This document shows, piece by piece, positions 30,001 to 41,417 of a stretch of DNA of 64,000 nucleotides. The stretch is from Bugulina stolonifera (Eukaryota; Bryozoa; Gymnolaemata; Cheilostomatida; Bugulidae): contig OW285194.1 of the NCBI GenBank assembly GCA_935421135.1, positions 5,048,876 through 5,112,875 on the forward strand. Reading direction: 5' to 3'. Positions within the stretch are counted from its first letter, which is position 1; each line of letters starts with the position of its first letter. The position numbers and the translations under genes were made by a program. The notes under the pieces are model-generated. The model saw nothing but the letters and a program-made list of their open reading frames with translations, searched no databases and was not told the origin of the DNA.

Positions 30001-33000
30001 GCAAAAAGTTGTACGAATCAAACTTGTACGACTTCTTACCACAGTTAGCGCAGAAGGTTACCCCTCTCTGTTGACCCTGCAAATATACTTCATTGCATAA
30101 AAACCAGCACAAGCATCTCTTTACCATATACTTGTACAAGGAGTAACCAACTAATACTCAAACTGTTGAATATTCTATCTACATTTAGTAGCCACCACTC
30201 TGATCTAGACATTGAATAACATCTTCAGCCTTACAAAGGTAAGAATCTGCTCAGCTTTCAGTTTGTCCAGAATCAGGCGTAATGAAATTTCATAACAAAA
30301 AGCTAACAAATCGGAGGCCTTCAGACTACTATGCTATTGTTTGTCAGTGCTGAGCTGAGACTGTGTAGCAAATGTAATCCTCGGTTTTAAAATAAATTTA
30401 ACCTCTCTACGAGACTACGAGCATTCACAATCTAAAAGTTTCCACTTCATACGTGGTAAACTCACAGTGAACAGTGAGACGATGATTGAATCGTTCGCCT
30501 GTTTGTACTCTTCAAAAGCTCTCTTTGCGGCTTCCTCTTCCTTTACTGTGGAGGGAATATCTCTGGCGGCTTTCACCTTCAGATGGCCTTTAGAATTGAG
30601 ATCTTCATGAAACATGTCGAGCAAGATCTGTAAAAACTCCTGACTGTCCATCTGCTTGAAGTGGTCAAAGCTCGGCTGCTTGCGTCCGAACACAAACTGT
30701 AAAGTACATGTATGTGCAGTGTGTACATAGAATGCCAGGGATGATCACCAGCTTATATCAGACTTACCCCTTTTGAAGGTAAACTACATACTGACAGACA
30801 CTGCCTATGCTATGTACCATATACTATGTACTATATCATGTATACTCAAACCACCAACTGGCATAGCTAAACATGAGCAACTAATAAACCCACAACTTAT
30901 ACGATTATTGTGACAATTCTGTGACCGTAGTTGTAGGAACAGTCCGTGGATGCATAGTATTCATATAGTGTACATATATAATTGTACATAGCATTTACAT
31001 GTAGATACTATTTGTGCATGTATACAATCATATACATACCTTTAGTTTAGGTTAGCTACAGTATACATCTATAGGTACTATATATGGTATATACCTTACC
31101 TTAAAGTCTTTAGGTACTATATATAGTAGCTTACCTTAAAGTCTTTAAGTACTATATATAGTAGCTTACCTTAAAGTCTTTAGGTACTATATATAGTAGC
31201 TTACCTTAAAGTCTTTAGGTACTACATATAGTGGCTTACCTTAAAGTCTTTAGGTACTACATATAGTAGCTTACCTTAAAGTCTTTAGGTACTATATATA
31301 GCAGCTCACCTTAAAGTCTTTAGGTACTATATATAGCAGCTCACCTTAAAGTCTTTAGGTACTATATATAGTATATACCTTACCTTAAAGTCTTTAGGTA
31401 CTATATATAGTAGCTTACCTTAAAGTCTTTAGGTACTATATATAGTAGCCTACCTTAAAGTCTTTAGGTACTACATATAGTAGCTTACCTTAAAGTCTTT
31501 AGGTACTATATATGGTATATACCTTAATTTAAAGTCTTTAGGTACTATATATAGTAGCCTACCTTAAAGTCTTTAGGTACTACATATAGTAGCTTACCTT
31601 AAAGTCTTTAGGTACTATATATGGTATATACCTTAATTTAAAGTCTTTAGGTACTACATATTATAGTAACTTACCTTAAAGTCTTTAGGTACTACATATA
31701 GTAGCTTACCTTAAAGTCTTTAGGTACTATATATAGTATATACCTTACCTTAAAGTCTTTAGGTACTATAATATATAGTATATACCTTACCTTAAAGTCT
31801 TTAGGTACTATATATAGTATATACCTTACCTTAAAGTCTTTAGGTACTATATATTTATAGTTTCCAGCCCAGAGAACCTTGAGAAGAAGAGCAAACTCTG
31901 CACTGATGGCTCCACGGGATCCCTTCATACTCTCACTAAAACCATCAAGTATGAACTACTTACTGTGTGTCATGAAAAACTAAATGAAACGGTTACTTCA
32001 ACCATCGAAACATTAACAGTTCAAACTACATGTAGTTCTAGATAATAGGGTTGTTCAGCGTCAATTGTAAACATGTGGGTAGTTATAGTAGAAACTCCAT
32101 TAAATTGATTGCCCATTATCAGTGATTTTTCTGAGCTCTGAAAAAGTTTTGCAACATAGCAGCTTATGGCGAGATTCACTGACAATTGTAACAATAACGA
32201 ATCTATTTCCGACTTGCCGTGACTTTGGTAGTTACCAAATGTACGATCCTTAAAAAGTACATCATCTTGCAATGATCTCTAAGCCCCATCGATGTATGAA
32301 GCTTGTAATAACTGGTAATAGCTACTGTAGATTGTGAACTTAGAAACTGCATCCAACTACATTAAAATTATTTTTCTGAATGGCCTTCAGCTTTAGGATT
32401 CCCAATATTATGTTCAATGCTGTTACTGAGAACACAATTTCTAATTGTAATAGAGCAGGAGGGCACTACTCCTAACAAACAGACGAACACTGAGTAATCA
32501 CACAGTTGTTGTACATGCGCTAGATCTGTTGGATGCCACCGGATGTCACCGGATGTCACCATTTCAGGGAAGATAAAATAAATATACATTCAATATACGC
32601 AAGTGGCCAATGTAAAAGCTATGCACCACTAAAAACAAATCATCAGGCAGATTATATCATGTACCTGACAACATGAATAACATAATCACATAATACTATA
32701 AGATATACATGTACATGATAGCGCACATGTACAGTCTACATGTACGCACCCATTTACATCCCCAGCATACATATCTTCACAGAAGTACTTGAGGAGAGGT
32801 GCTGTATGACTTAGACACTGTAGAGCTGAGTTCATATAACATGTATTTCCCATGTTATACAGTCCAGTAAGACCTATGGAGAGAGACAGACTCAATGAAT
32901 CAATGATAATAATATATAATAACCCATAACAGCTCCTATATCTCTCCATGACACATGAACATATAATAATAATAATATAATAATAATATCCGTGGCGCCA

Positions 33001-36000
33001 AACACAACTCTTTAACGTGGCTGCCCAATAGCAGAGCTAGTCGAGGGACCACCACGGCTTCTAGAGCTGGATATTATTATAGTTCGATATGGCACAGAGG
33101 AAAAACCTTCTCCGGGACGAAAACCTCCAGGTCATCGATGTGACTCAAACCCACGTCCTTGCAGATAACTTGCGTCATTGCTGCAAGACCAGAGTGACTA
33201 GCGCTAGACCACTCAGTCACCAACACCTCATGAGTATGTTATAAGCATATGGAATATGAGATCTATGACAATATTATAAACACACATATAAGATCTAGGG
33301 CTTTATAAAAATAATACATGCGTATGAGATCTAAGGCTAGATAAACACAAACACACATATGAGATCCAGAGCTATAAATACATGTAAATGAGATCTAGGG
33401 CTATATAAATACACGTAGATGAGGTCTAGGGCTACATAAATACAAGTAGATGATATCTAGGGCTATATAAATACAAGTAGATGATTACTAAAATCTACCT
33501 TTTATAGTGCTACCGTAGACTGGAGATAGGTTATTCATTCTCCTTCGATCAATCTTAGCTGTTTGAAGTACAGACTGTTGACGAGCTAGCGGGGCGGGTT
33601 TATTCGTCCTGTATATGATATTTAACAAGTTAACATCAAATCTCAGTGTACAGAAAATAAAAAGCTGCTGCGTTTTACTACGATAAACTTCACAAACAAC
33701 AGTAAATGACATAGATGCCCTGTCAGGCTGTGGCATATCCCACATCCCAGTCTAAGAAGGGGGGGGGGGTGTTTCAATATCTGTATAGACAGTTGATAAG
33801 ACAGGTGAAACTCTCAATCTACGACATATAGAGTGCGACGATCATATAATACCTAAGTCTATTCATACCTGTCAAATGGAGCGGGAGAGGGGCGTGGCTC
33901 CACAGGCATGTCATCTATCTGACTGAGGTTTGGAATAGAGTTGAACTTCTTCATTTTAGACTTGACTTCACGGCTAGACGAGATCTCGCCATCCACACCG
34001 AATGTTGTCTCGTCTGACTTTAGTCGTGTGGTGGAACGCATGGCGGGAGGAGAACCTGGTTAGAGAAAAGGCGAGAAAAGTAACTTCATGAGTTATATCA
34101 GTTCTCAATAAATATTTTAATGATAAAACATTTTATTATAAAGGCCGTTACAGATGTTACACATTTAGTCCTAAGGAAAGGGACGATGTGAATGTATAAT
34201 AAAAAGTCTAATTTACTAAACAAATTGTTTGAGCACGAGTAGGAATTATATCAGGGTTAGCTACCTTGAGGTTGCCTGACAGGTGGTTGAGAGGGTTGGA
34301 CAGATGCTTTAGGTAGCGGTTTAACAGGTGCTTGATGTTTGGGTGGTGTGGATGTTCTCTCATTAGTCTGGTAGTTGATATAGAAAGGATTACCATGATC
34401 ATCCAGGCGCCTCTGCCAACCTATAGATAATCAGAAATGAGTACAATATGCAATTCACTGATGCAATTCACTGCCAGTCGCATGACACTGCCAGTCGCAT
34501 GACACTGCCAGTCGCATGGACACTACCAGTCGCATGACACTACCAGTCACATGACACTACCAGTCGCATGACACTACCAGTCGCATGACACTACCAGTCG
34601 CATGACACTACCAGTCACATGACACAGGCAAAGGTCACAAAGGTCATCAATTACCTGGAGGTAGCTCATTTGTAGATGGACCTCTTGTTGCTTCCGTACG
34701 TTTCTGCTGTTCCTCTGCTTGTTTGGCAGCAGCAGCGGCCGATCTCTCGCGTTCCTGAGCAAGTCGAGCTTTGTCAGCTTCTGCTTTTCGTTCTTCTTCC
34801 AGGAGCCGAAGTCTTTCTGCTTCCTTTCTAGCCTGTTCAGCTTCCTTTCTGGCATTTTCTGCTTCTAATCTCTTCTCCTCTATTTTAGCCTTTTCTACTG
34901 CCAATCTCTGCTCTGCTTCCAACTTAGCTTTTTCTATTGATAACCTCTGTTCCTCCGCTATTTTTTTCTTTTCCGCAGTCACCCTCTGTTTCTCCGCTAA
35001 CCTTGCTCGCTCAGCCTCTTTCCTAGCCAGTTCCTGTTTAATCTGCTGATTATGTTCCGCTATAAGACGAGATTGTTCCTCGGCCTTTAATCTAGCCTCC
35101 TCTTTCCCCTTGTTATCCTGCTGCTGACTCAGTTTATCATCATCCAGCTCTAGCTGTGATAGCCTCTGCTCCCAGTCTTCGAGATTAGGTTTTAGGCTTC
35201 TGTTAACCTGGTGGGTATCAATAGAAATATGGTAGTATGGGTGTTGCATAGTTACACACCTGAGCTATACTGACAGCATGAGTATTGTGTAGTTACACAC
35301 ATTAGATAAACTGATAGCATGATTATTGCCTAGTTACACATCTGAGATGTACTAATACCATGAGTATTGTACAGTTACACACTTCATGTATACTAATAAG
35401 AGTATATTAGTATTGTATAGTTACACACTTGGGGGGTGCTGCTACTCGCATCATGCTCCTGCTGCACTTGGGTAGCTGCCACAATCTTGTTCTGCTGTTT
35501 TTCTATTTCCTGTTCGAGCTGTTTCTTCTTCCTCATGAGATCAGCCACTGCCTGTGACTCAGACTCCTTCAGCTTGGTGAGGTCAGCTATCTGCACCTTG
35601 TCAGCGTTCAACTGTTTTAATCTACAGGATTTAAGGTATGAGCACACTAGAGTGTAGCATAGCGTGTCTATGTGTTAAGGAATGGACACACTGCAGTTAT
35701 ATCTGTTGCTGTGAATACAAAGTCCCACGGATCACTGAAAACATGACAAGGTTAATGAATACACAAGGTCAGCGAATATACAAGATCAGTGAATACACAA
35801 GGTCAGTGAATATACAAGGTTATAGAATACATATGGTCAGTGAATACACAAGGTCAGTGAATACACAAGGTCAGTGAATATACAAGGTTAAAGAATACAT
35901 AAGGTCAGTGAATACATAAGGTCAGTGAATACACAAGGTCAGCAGTATAATTGTATGTTACCTGTCTCCTGCTTCTGCAATCATCCTGCGGTTTTGCTCT

Positions 36001-39000
36001 CTTAACTTGGAGTACAATTCCTCTTCCGCTCTTCTATCAGACTCACTGAGTCCAGTTACTACCTGAAAGTTACAGACATATTTAGGACTCGAGCTATGAG
36101 TAACCATGTGTGACCAGTTATTGTCAGTGTGAAGTTGGTAGCCTTAGTAGCCTGTACAGTTAGAACAGCAATCGCACATAGTATCATGTGATCGTTGTTT
36201 ATGTTACATATTTTGTTATTATGGCAATGTCAACAAGTGACCTGCATTGACGTAACTTATGAACTGCAATGTCAGCCAGCCAATCAATCCACCTGCCACT
36301 ATGCGAGAGGTTGATATACATGAACATGGATATTGTAGGTCTATATATAACCTGTGACAGAGCATGTAGATTACCTGGCTAGTAGGAGCCTGTGGTTTTA
36401 GGTTCCTGTTTACAGTGGGAGTGGGAGTGGCAGCTGCACCTGAAGATCTAGTAGTAGGAGTGGCTCTGGGAGAGAGTGTAGCTGAAACTGTAGGTATAGC
36501 AGTAGAAGCAGCAGATGGTACAATAGAAGTGGGTAAAGTAGTGTTCTGGGGTGTAGGTATAGAGGTGCAGACCACAACATGGTGTCCATTCGGTCGTCCA
36601 GTGGGTACAATATTTGCATTGGTGGGCTTATTAGATCTGTTCACCGAGGGATATCTGTGAGGAGGCTGAGTGAGAGGTGCTGTAATTGGTGGTACTGGTT
36701 CACCTTGACCTCCTACGTCTGCTGGTGGCTCCTCCTTATCAAAGTCAAGGTCATAGTCTATAGAGCTCACTGTGAAGAGAATCAAAGACGTCAGTGAGCT
36801 ATCAAAGATCCCGAAAAATAGCTAGACATAGACACCCAGTCAGAGAGGTACATAGACGGGCACATTTGCAGACAGAAGCAGTGATAACTACAGGCTGGGG
36901 CTGTCCATTCAAGTTACGATAATATTTTGCTGGGTAGCAACTGAGGAAGAACATAACTTCAAAGTCAATCAAGTATGTTTGGGAGTTGTCCTTTTAAACA
37001 GTTGACTAACAACTGAACAGTGGGAGAACAACTCCCAACAACATAGGTTAGCAATACAGTATCAACTATATACATGCATAACAGGAAATACCTAAAATTT
37101 TTCTTCCATCATGAAAACAAGTGACAAGTAAGATATAATGGTGTCATATTATTCATGTCTAGTACAGTAGACATACACTGTATCGTTCCAATAGAATATA
37201 CACTCACCATCAGGTATGTCGAATGTAGATTTGGGTAGCAGAGTTTCTAACACAGATGAATTAGTACTAAACATGGGGTAGAACTTCACCCACTCCTTAT
37301 AACCACCGTCTAAGATCTGTGGTTCACAGGCTAGTTTAATCTAAATGAAACAATACAATCAACACAATATTACTGCATATGCTATGTATGTGTAGTATTG
37401 GACATTACATTAAGTTCAAATAGGTCATTGCATGCTATAGACTGTATCGACTGTTGATGGTAGCCTGTTTTCCTACCTGCTGGTCAAACTTGTAGATTGC
37501 ATCCTTAAGAATACTGAGGGGAGCAGCTGGTTGTAGGTCTGTGTATTTAGAATCCCAGTCTAATAGTACTATCTTAGTATAGTTAGCCCTAGCATCAAAC
37601 AGTGACTGACTGCGGGCCGTTAGTTGACTCCTCAAATTACTGGATAATATGCTACATAGAAGAGATACAAACCCTGTAAATTTACATAATATGTTAGCAC
37701 AAATCTTTAAAAGTGAAGTTAGTCAACATCAAGGGGTTTACAATGTTCACACTGGAATATGCTGTGAATAACGGCACAGCATCCAAGTCCTTTGATTGGC
37801 CAGTAACGAGTTGTAGTATTAGTACGGGTGCACTGGGCCAACTACCCGTGCGCTGACAACTCCTATAAGTACCGATTTAAAATACATAAACCCACAGTCT
37901 AGTATTATACTCCATAGAGTGTCCAGTGAAGGGGGGGGGGTGCTATACCTACCCTGGACACAGTAGGTTCCCAGGTACATTGATTAGATCTGCAGATTCT
38001 AACTTGATGTGTGACTCATCATATGGCACCTGTTCTCTGATGTCCACAAGGAGCAGGTGCCCCCCTTTGGCAGACTCTAACCATGTATACAAATCTACAG
38101 GGGTGAGGGACAGAGGCACTGCTTCTATACCTTCAGATAAAATAAACAGAGATGACACACATGTATAGGCCTACAGTGAGATTACACTAATCAACACAGT
38201 TAGAAGTCATCCAACCTGTACACAAACCAGACAGTCTGAGTCATACCATTTTTGGCACCGTTCCCAGTCAAACTACGTGGCTCGCTTCCAGCCGAGTCAG
38301 TGGGTGAAGAGAAGAGGTCATCCATTTCTTCGTCAGTTGATGTGTTTACAGACGCAGCAGCCATCTTGGCTGCTACAGCTTTAGCCTCACGTTCTTCATA
38401 CCTAGCAGAAGTGATTAGATTAATTGATATGTCACAGGCTACCAACTGCGCACCACTAAATGTAAACCCAGCAGTATATCATAGTGACCAGCTATGCACT
38501 GACATAGATTGATACAATAACCTGGATGTTCTACCATCAAACAGGTCCCTAACAGAACCCGACATCTGAAAGTGAAAGATGTTTCAACACAACCTGTGAT
38601 AGAATAACTCATTCCTCCCAACAATTTGCAGCTAGTACGTGTAAGACAGTGTCTATTGGTATAGACTTGCTGCATAGCACATACAGGGCAATATAAGACG
38701 TACCTGCCCTTGAGTGAGTTAGATATATTCTCAGCTTGTTCCAGAGCAAACAACACAGAGGCAGAGGGAAACATTGAATTATAATATGTCTTATCCTTCC
38801 CATAAGCTCCAGACTTTTTAATTGCTGCAAACAGGGAGTACACCCGATTGGGTAGACGAAAACTATCAATTCTAAATACAATTTCCACTCAACAAAATAT
38901 AAGTACGTAGAATCTAACTTATTCGTGGACCTAAAGAGGCCTCCTCAACCAACATATATACTGGTTTCACTCACGTACGTTACCCTAGAGTAACGATGAA

Positions 39001-40055
39001 AGAGCAATCATCTGTATGATACAACAGGTCATCAGGTATGTGTAGCAAAACCGACATTTTCATTTTTGTTAAAATTTTGTAAGATCTTCTGCTTTCCTGG
39101 CTACCTAACCTACCAATTATAAAATATGAACACATGGTACAGCGCAAGACACTCGTAAGGTGTGACCCCTTATAGCCTACATTTGGCCCTTGACTTTAAA
39201 TAGAATGACTTTAGAAGACTTACCTGAAAGTAGGTTTAAATATTTAACAAATAGCATATATGATTTTTCTTCATCACCCAACTGTAAACACTCTTTACCC
39301 TGGTCAAACACTTTACTAGCAGTACGAGCCAGTCTGCAACAGAAATGGCTACTTTAGATTGAGAATAATCATGAAGTACGAGGATAGGCAAGAGGCTCGG
39401 CTACACTAAAAGCAATCTGTTCCTTTTCGGTCGACGGAATTTTGTCCTAGGGCAAATCGCCAAGACCAACATGTTAGACTTTTCAGTCTCTAGCGTCACG
39501 GAGTGCTGTTGTAATTGGCTAATATCAGATACAATGACTTCAGTGTAACCTATGAGAAATCAGCTTTGGTTATTGGCTGAATATTATGCAAAGCCCCTGA
39601 TTAGCTGGTACTATGCCTTGCCCATTGAGCCATGCCAACAACAAACGAAACCGGCTTGTCGAAGTTCAAGACCTCTGTGGAAACGAGCCTTTTCCCTGCT
39701 GTATTCACAGACAACATCCTCAAGGTCTTGGTATGTTAGCAGTTACTAACAGCTCTAGTAATGATGCTAACACATAGGGTATAACAGTCACTCAGATTGG
39801 CACTCAGCTTAGTGAATTTGCACAATAATCCTAACATCTACCTCCTCATAAGTTGTTAATTATTTTAATATTGCTCATATGTGTTTAATATCAATTCATG
39901 CTCACAGTCACAAGGGTATAAAAAGCTAAGAGAAGGCATAGCTACCCAGATACTTACAGTTCTGGCTTCGATCTTATTATGTTGGGTGGTAAGTCAGATT
40001 TTGTATTCAGGTCCGCTAGACCTGATGCCAGGTACAGGTCATATATAGCTGGCAT
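27019..40055 (-). CDS. USP8: Ubiquitin carboxyl-terminal hydrolase 8 (UBPY), 22 exons
   Basis: Exons 5' to 3': 39958-40055, 39224-39333, 38704-38824, 38247-38401, 37953-38130, 37477-37651, 37208-37340, 36375-36769, 35962-36062, 35429-35621, 34655-35207, 34265-34420, 33869-34055, 33499-33608, 32750-32873, 31830-31935, 30466-30696, 29832-30076, 29370-29484, 29086-29116, 27576-27667 and 27019-27087. All phases agree, giving 1,225 codons against 1,118 in human. Domains: N-terminal USP8 dimerisation/MIT region (1-150), rhodanese-like domain (162-323), three P-x-V-N-R-x-x-K-P STAM-binding motifs (364, 441, 552), coiled coil (562-725), WW-like [16 protein letters not shown] (739), 14-3-3-like site (829) and USP domain. 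The Cys box GNTCYMNS places the catalytic Cys near 900; the zinc pairs are CANC and CEKC; the His box is TGHYTAFC (His about 1172). USP8 deubiquitinates endosomal receptors and ESCRT-0. The last exon was chosen by phase and its VLYLYS ending and is less certain. Confidence 0.96.
27129..27564. mobile_element. pogo/Tigger-like MITE filling the last USP8 intron
   Basis: Ends CAGTAGAACTTGCTTAATTC and the complement of CAGTGGAACTTGCTTAATTC are flanked by TA. The 436-base element leaves only about a dozen bases to the donor of exon 27576-27667. It shares ends and interior with 2729-2893. No transposase frame is present. Confidence 0.85.
27664..27825. repeat. AATAC/AATGC pentanucleotide microsatellite
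   Basis: ACAATACAGTGTAATGC-type units run up to the hAT-like element. The open frame across it is repeat-derived. Confidence 0.85.
27837..28536. mobile_element. hAT-like non-autonomous element in a USP8 intron
   Basis: Terminal repeats CAGGGGCGGATCCAGG and CCTGGATCCGCCACTG are inverted copies. GTAAT is present on both sides (27832-27836 and 28537-28541). The CAGGGGCGG end is typical of hAT-derived MITEs, although a 5-base direct flank is shorter than the usual eight. The 700-base interior has no intact transposase. Confidence 0.82.
28885..29075. repeat. TTATA/TTACA pentanucleotide microsatellite
   Basis: TATTATATTATATTATAT, ATTACATTACATTACA and TATTATGTATTATATTG blocks lie directly downstream of the 31-nt USP8 exon on the minus strand. 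Confidence 0.85.
29220..29405 (-). repeat. About 100-bp tandem copies of a USP8 exon end plus donor
   Basis: The end of exon 29370-29484 with its donor (ATACGGGGTGGTGGTAAGT, minus strand) is followed about 105 bases downstream by a diverged copy (ATACAGGGTGGTGGTAGGT). The copy includes the following ATTTCATACCCCCTCC block, and a third partial copy begins with TATCCTCTATACTG. Confidence 0.9.
31085..31850 (-). repeat. Tandem array of about 20 copies of an exon end plus splice donor in USP8
   Basis: Read on the minus strand, each 35-40-base unit is TATATAG, then TACCTAAAGACTTTAAG, then GTAAGCTAC or a variant. The 17-base core is the last 17 bases of the coding exon 31830-31935 (it completes the VPKDFK codons), and the following GTAAG is its donor. 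Nearly every copy therefore has an AG, a 17-base piece and a GT. A few donors are GTGAGC and two are degraded to ATTAAG. Confidence 0.97.
32980..33232 (-). mobile_element. tRNA-derived SINE in a USP8 intron
   Basis: On the minus strand the element begins GGTGACTGAGTGGTCTAGCG, an A-box-like tRNA head. A B-box-like GTGGGTTTGAGTCAC follows about 50 bases on, then an unrelated body, and it ends in an ATT-repeat tail (ATATTATTATTAT). This is the usual pol III SINE plan. The parent tRNA looks Leu/Ser-like because of the long variable region, but I cannot fix it. Confidence 0.75.
33255..33490 (-). repeat. About 38-bp array, six copies, beside a USP8 donor
   Basis: GAGATCTAGGGCTATATAAA plus TACA(C/A)GTAGAT units repeat with increasing divergence away from exon 33499-33608. 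The closest copy starts about 10 bases from the donor. Confidence 0.88.
34458..34625. repeat. 17-bp array, about 10 copies, in a USP8 intron
   Basis: The unit ACTACCAGTCGCATGAC (or ACTGCCAGTCGCATGAC) is repeated. It begins about 30 bases downstream of the donor of exon 34655-35207. Confidence 0.93.
35225..35430 (-). repeat. USP8 intron built from about five donor-containing repeats
   Basis: The 221-base intron between exons 35429-35621 and 34655-35207 starts GTGTGTAACTATACAATACT. Four further copies of that motif follow at spacings of roughly 40-60 bases (GTGTGTAACTGTACAATACT, ATGTGTAACTAGGCAATAAT and others). Each copy is a potential donor. Confidence 0.9.
35750..35948. repeat. 17-bp array, about 10 copies, in a USP8 intron
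   Basis: GAATACACAAGGTCAGT units with variants run from about 15 bases downstream of the donor of exon 35962-36062. Confidence 0.92.
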
Positions 40056-40569
40056 CTTCTCAAATACTAGTGATGATTTACAGGGAAGTCAGACGTCACA
40101 TCTGTACAAATAACAAAATATTTTTGCAAAATGATGTGCCTGTAAGTGCGAGCTTTTGCCAAAATTTCTTTTCTATTTTCCTCTTAGTTTCAATGGAACA
40201 GTCAAGTATTAGTAGTTACTATTATGAGGAGAATTAAAATTTAGTACCAGCAAAATTGAACTACATGTAAATATCATTATATCAATATGAGCTTTAATGT
40301 AAACTTGGCCATTGATCTAGGCTATGATATTAGACCAGCTGGAAATGTTAATGTAATATAATTATACACATTTTGCTAAAAGATAGTTCTCTAGGTATAC
40401 CGTTATGCCCCCAAAACATTGAGAGTCAGCAGAAAGCATCTCAATTTACCCTAGTCCCACACATCACATCGCGTCACATCACATCACGTGGTAGATGACA
40501 TGTGAGATAGATTAGCGCTCCAAGTCAGCATTATTGCTCTTAAAAAGTGTTTTGCATGTCATTCAAGGT
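40056..40569. promoter_or_regulatory. Region immediately upstream of USP8
   Basis: About 500 bases between the USP8 start codon and the nearest LINE relic. It should hold the USP8 5' UTR and promoter on the minus strand. A CACATCACATCGCGTCACAT stretch and CACGTGGTAGATG occur near 40463-40496. No TATA box is obvious. Confidence 0.35.
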
Positions 40570-41125
40570 TAGCAAATGCTATGCTTTGGTATTCAACCCC
40601 CAGTTGTCGATGTGACTAAGTACCTAGATATTACTCTCCAATCTGACCTGAATTTTGGAAAACCAACTAGTATGATCAAGCGTGCATCATACCATACACC
40701 AGAAAAAGCAAAACTCATACCCTATACCTCCCTCTGTAGATCCCATGCAGAATACATTGTCGCAATGTGGGACCCTAGCTTCCAATATCTTATTTATAAC
40801 ATAGATATGGTCCCAAACCTTTCTGTGAGATTTAGTTTGCACCTCGAAGGAAGAGACAGCATAACAGCGGCATGCCAAAAACTAATCTGAAAAGTCTTGC
40901 CTCGAGGTGTCATAATCAGAGACACAGTCTACTGTTGCGTCTCAAAAGAGAATATCCAAAACTCTCTAACTGGCACTTATGACGAATTAATGAAAGTCAG
41001 ACCAAACGATATTACGACCACTAGGGTTGCTACCAAAAACCTTGGCAAAAGCCACAGCCCACCACAACACGCTTGATAACTAAAGGCAATACTCAAATAA
41101 AATTTCAACAGTTACTGTACCATAA
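40570..41125 (+). mobile_element. Decayed LINE fragment, same family as the adjacent full ORF
   Basis: Residues VTKYLDITLQSDLNFG, MIKRASYHTPEKAKLIPY and EYIVAMWDP match the intact element's STRYLGVTLQSDCRFD, MIKRALYWAPERARLIAY and EYASAAWDP. The frame is then lost and only pieces such as TTRLITKG can be traced. It corresponds to the last quarter of the RT ORF, about 0.9 kb upstream of the newer copy. Confidence 0.85.
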
Positions 41126-41417
41126 CAGGGTTGCATATTAAGCAACACTACTGTAAAAGAACTTTTGCAACCCAGCTGGAGTGCCGGACACAACAATACG
41201 ATATTGCTTTGCATTATGACTATCCTTATGATTATCATTATCCCTATGATTATCTACAACTACAACTAGTAGATGGGAATATGGGATTCTGGTTGTGCCA
41301 AACAAGCAACTATTGGAATTTGGAACATCAACATGAGCTACAGTTTGCGCCAACAAACCCTAGCTGACGTTTAGTGAGTCTTGTCTTGTCTTGGTTAAGC
41401 TCCTAGACCCCAGGGTA

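Noticed and set aside
31692..31928. Frame with repeated [12 protein letters not shown] units as a repeat protein
   Set aside because: The extra units are the intronic donor array. The coding exon ends after the first VPKDFK, and the next exon continues the USP domain in phase.
34771..35049. Ser-rich plus-strand frame
   Set aside because: Antisense shadow of the USP8 coiled-coil exon.
36219..36374. Extension of the USP8 exon beyond 36375 (VIYMLCHRL)
   Set aside because: The GTAATC donor at 36373-36374 joins in phase to exon 35962-36062. The extension is intron read-through.
38825..38871. Longer USP8 exon starting at 38871 ([14 protein letters not shown])
   Set aside because: The acceptor at 38825-38827 gives the correct phase and the expected LLSAIKKS continuation. 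The longer form breaks frame.
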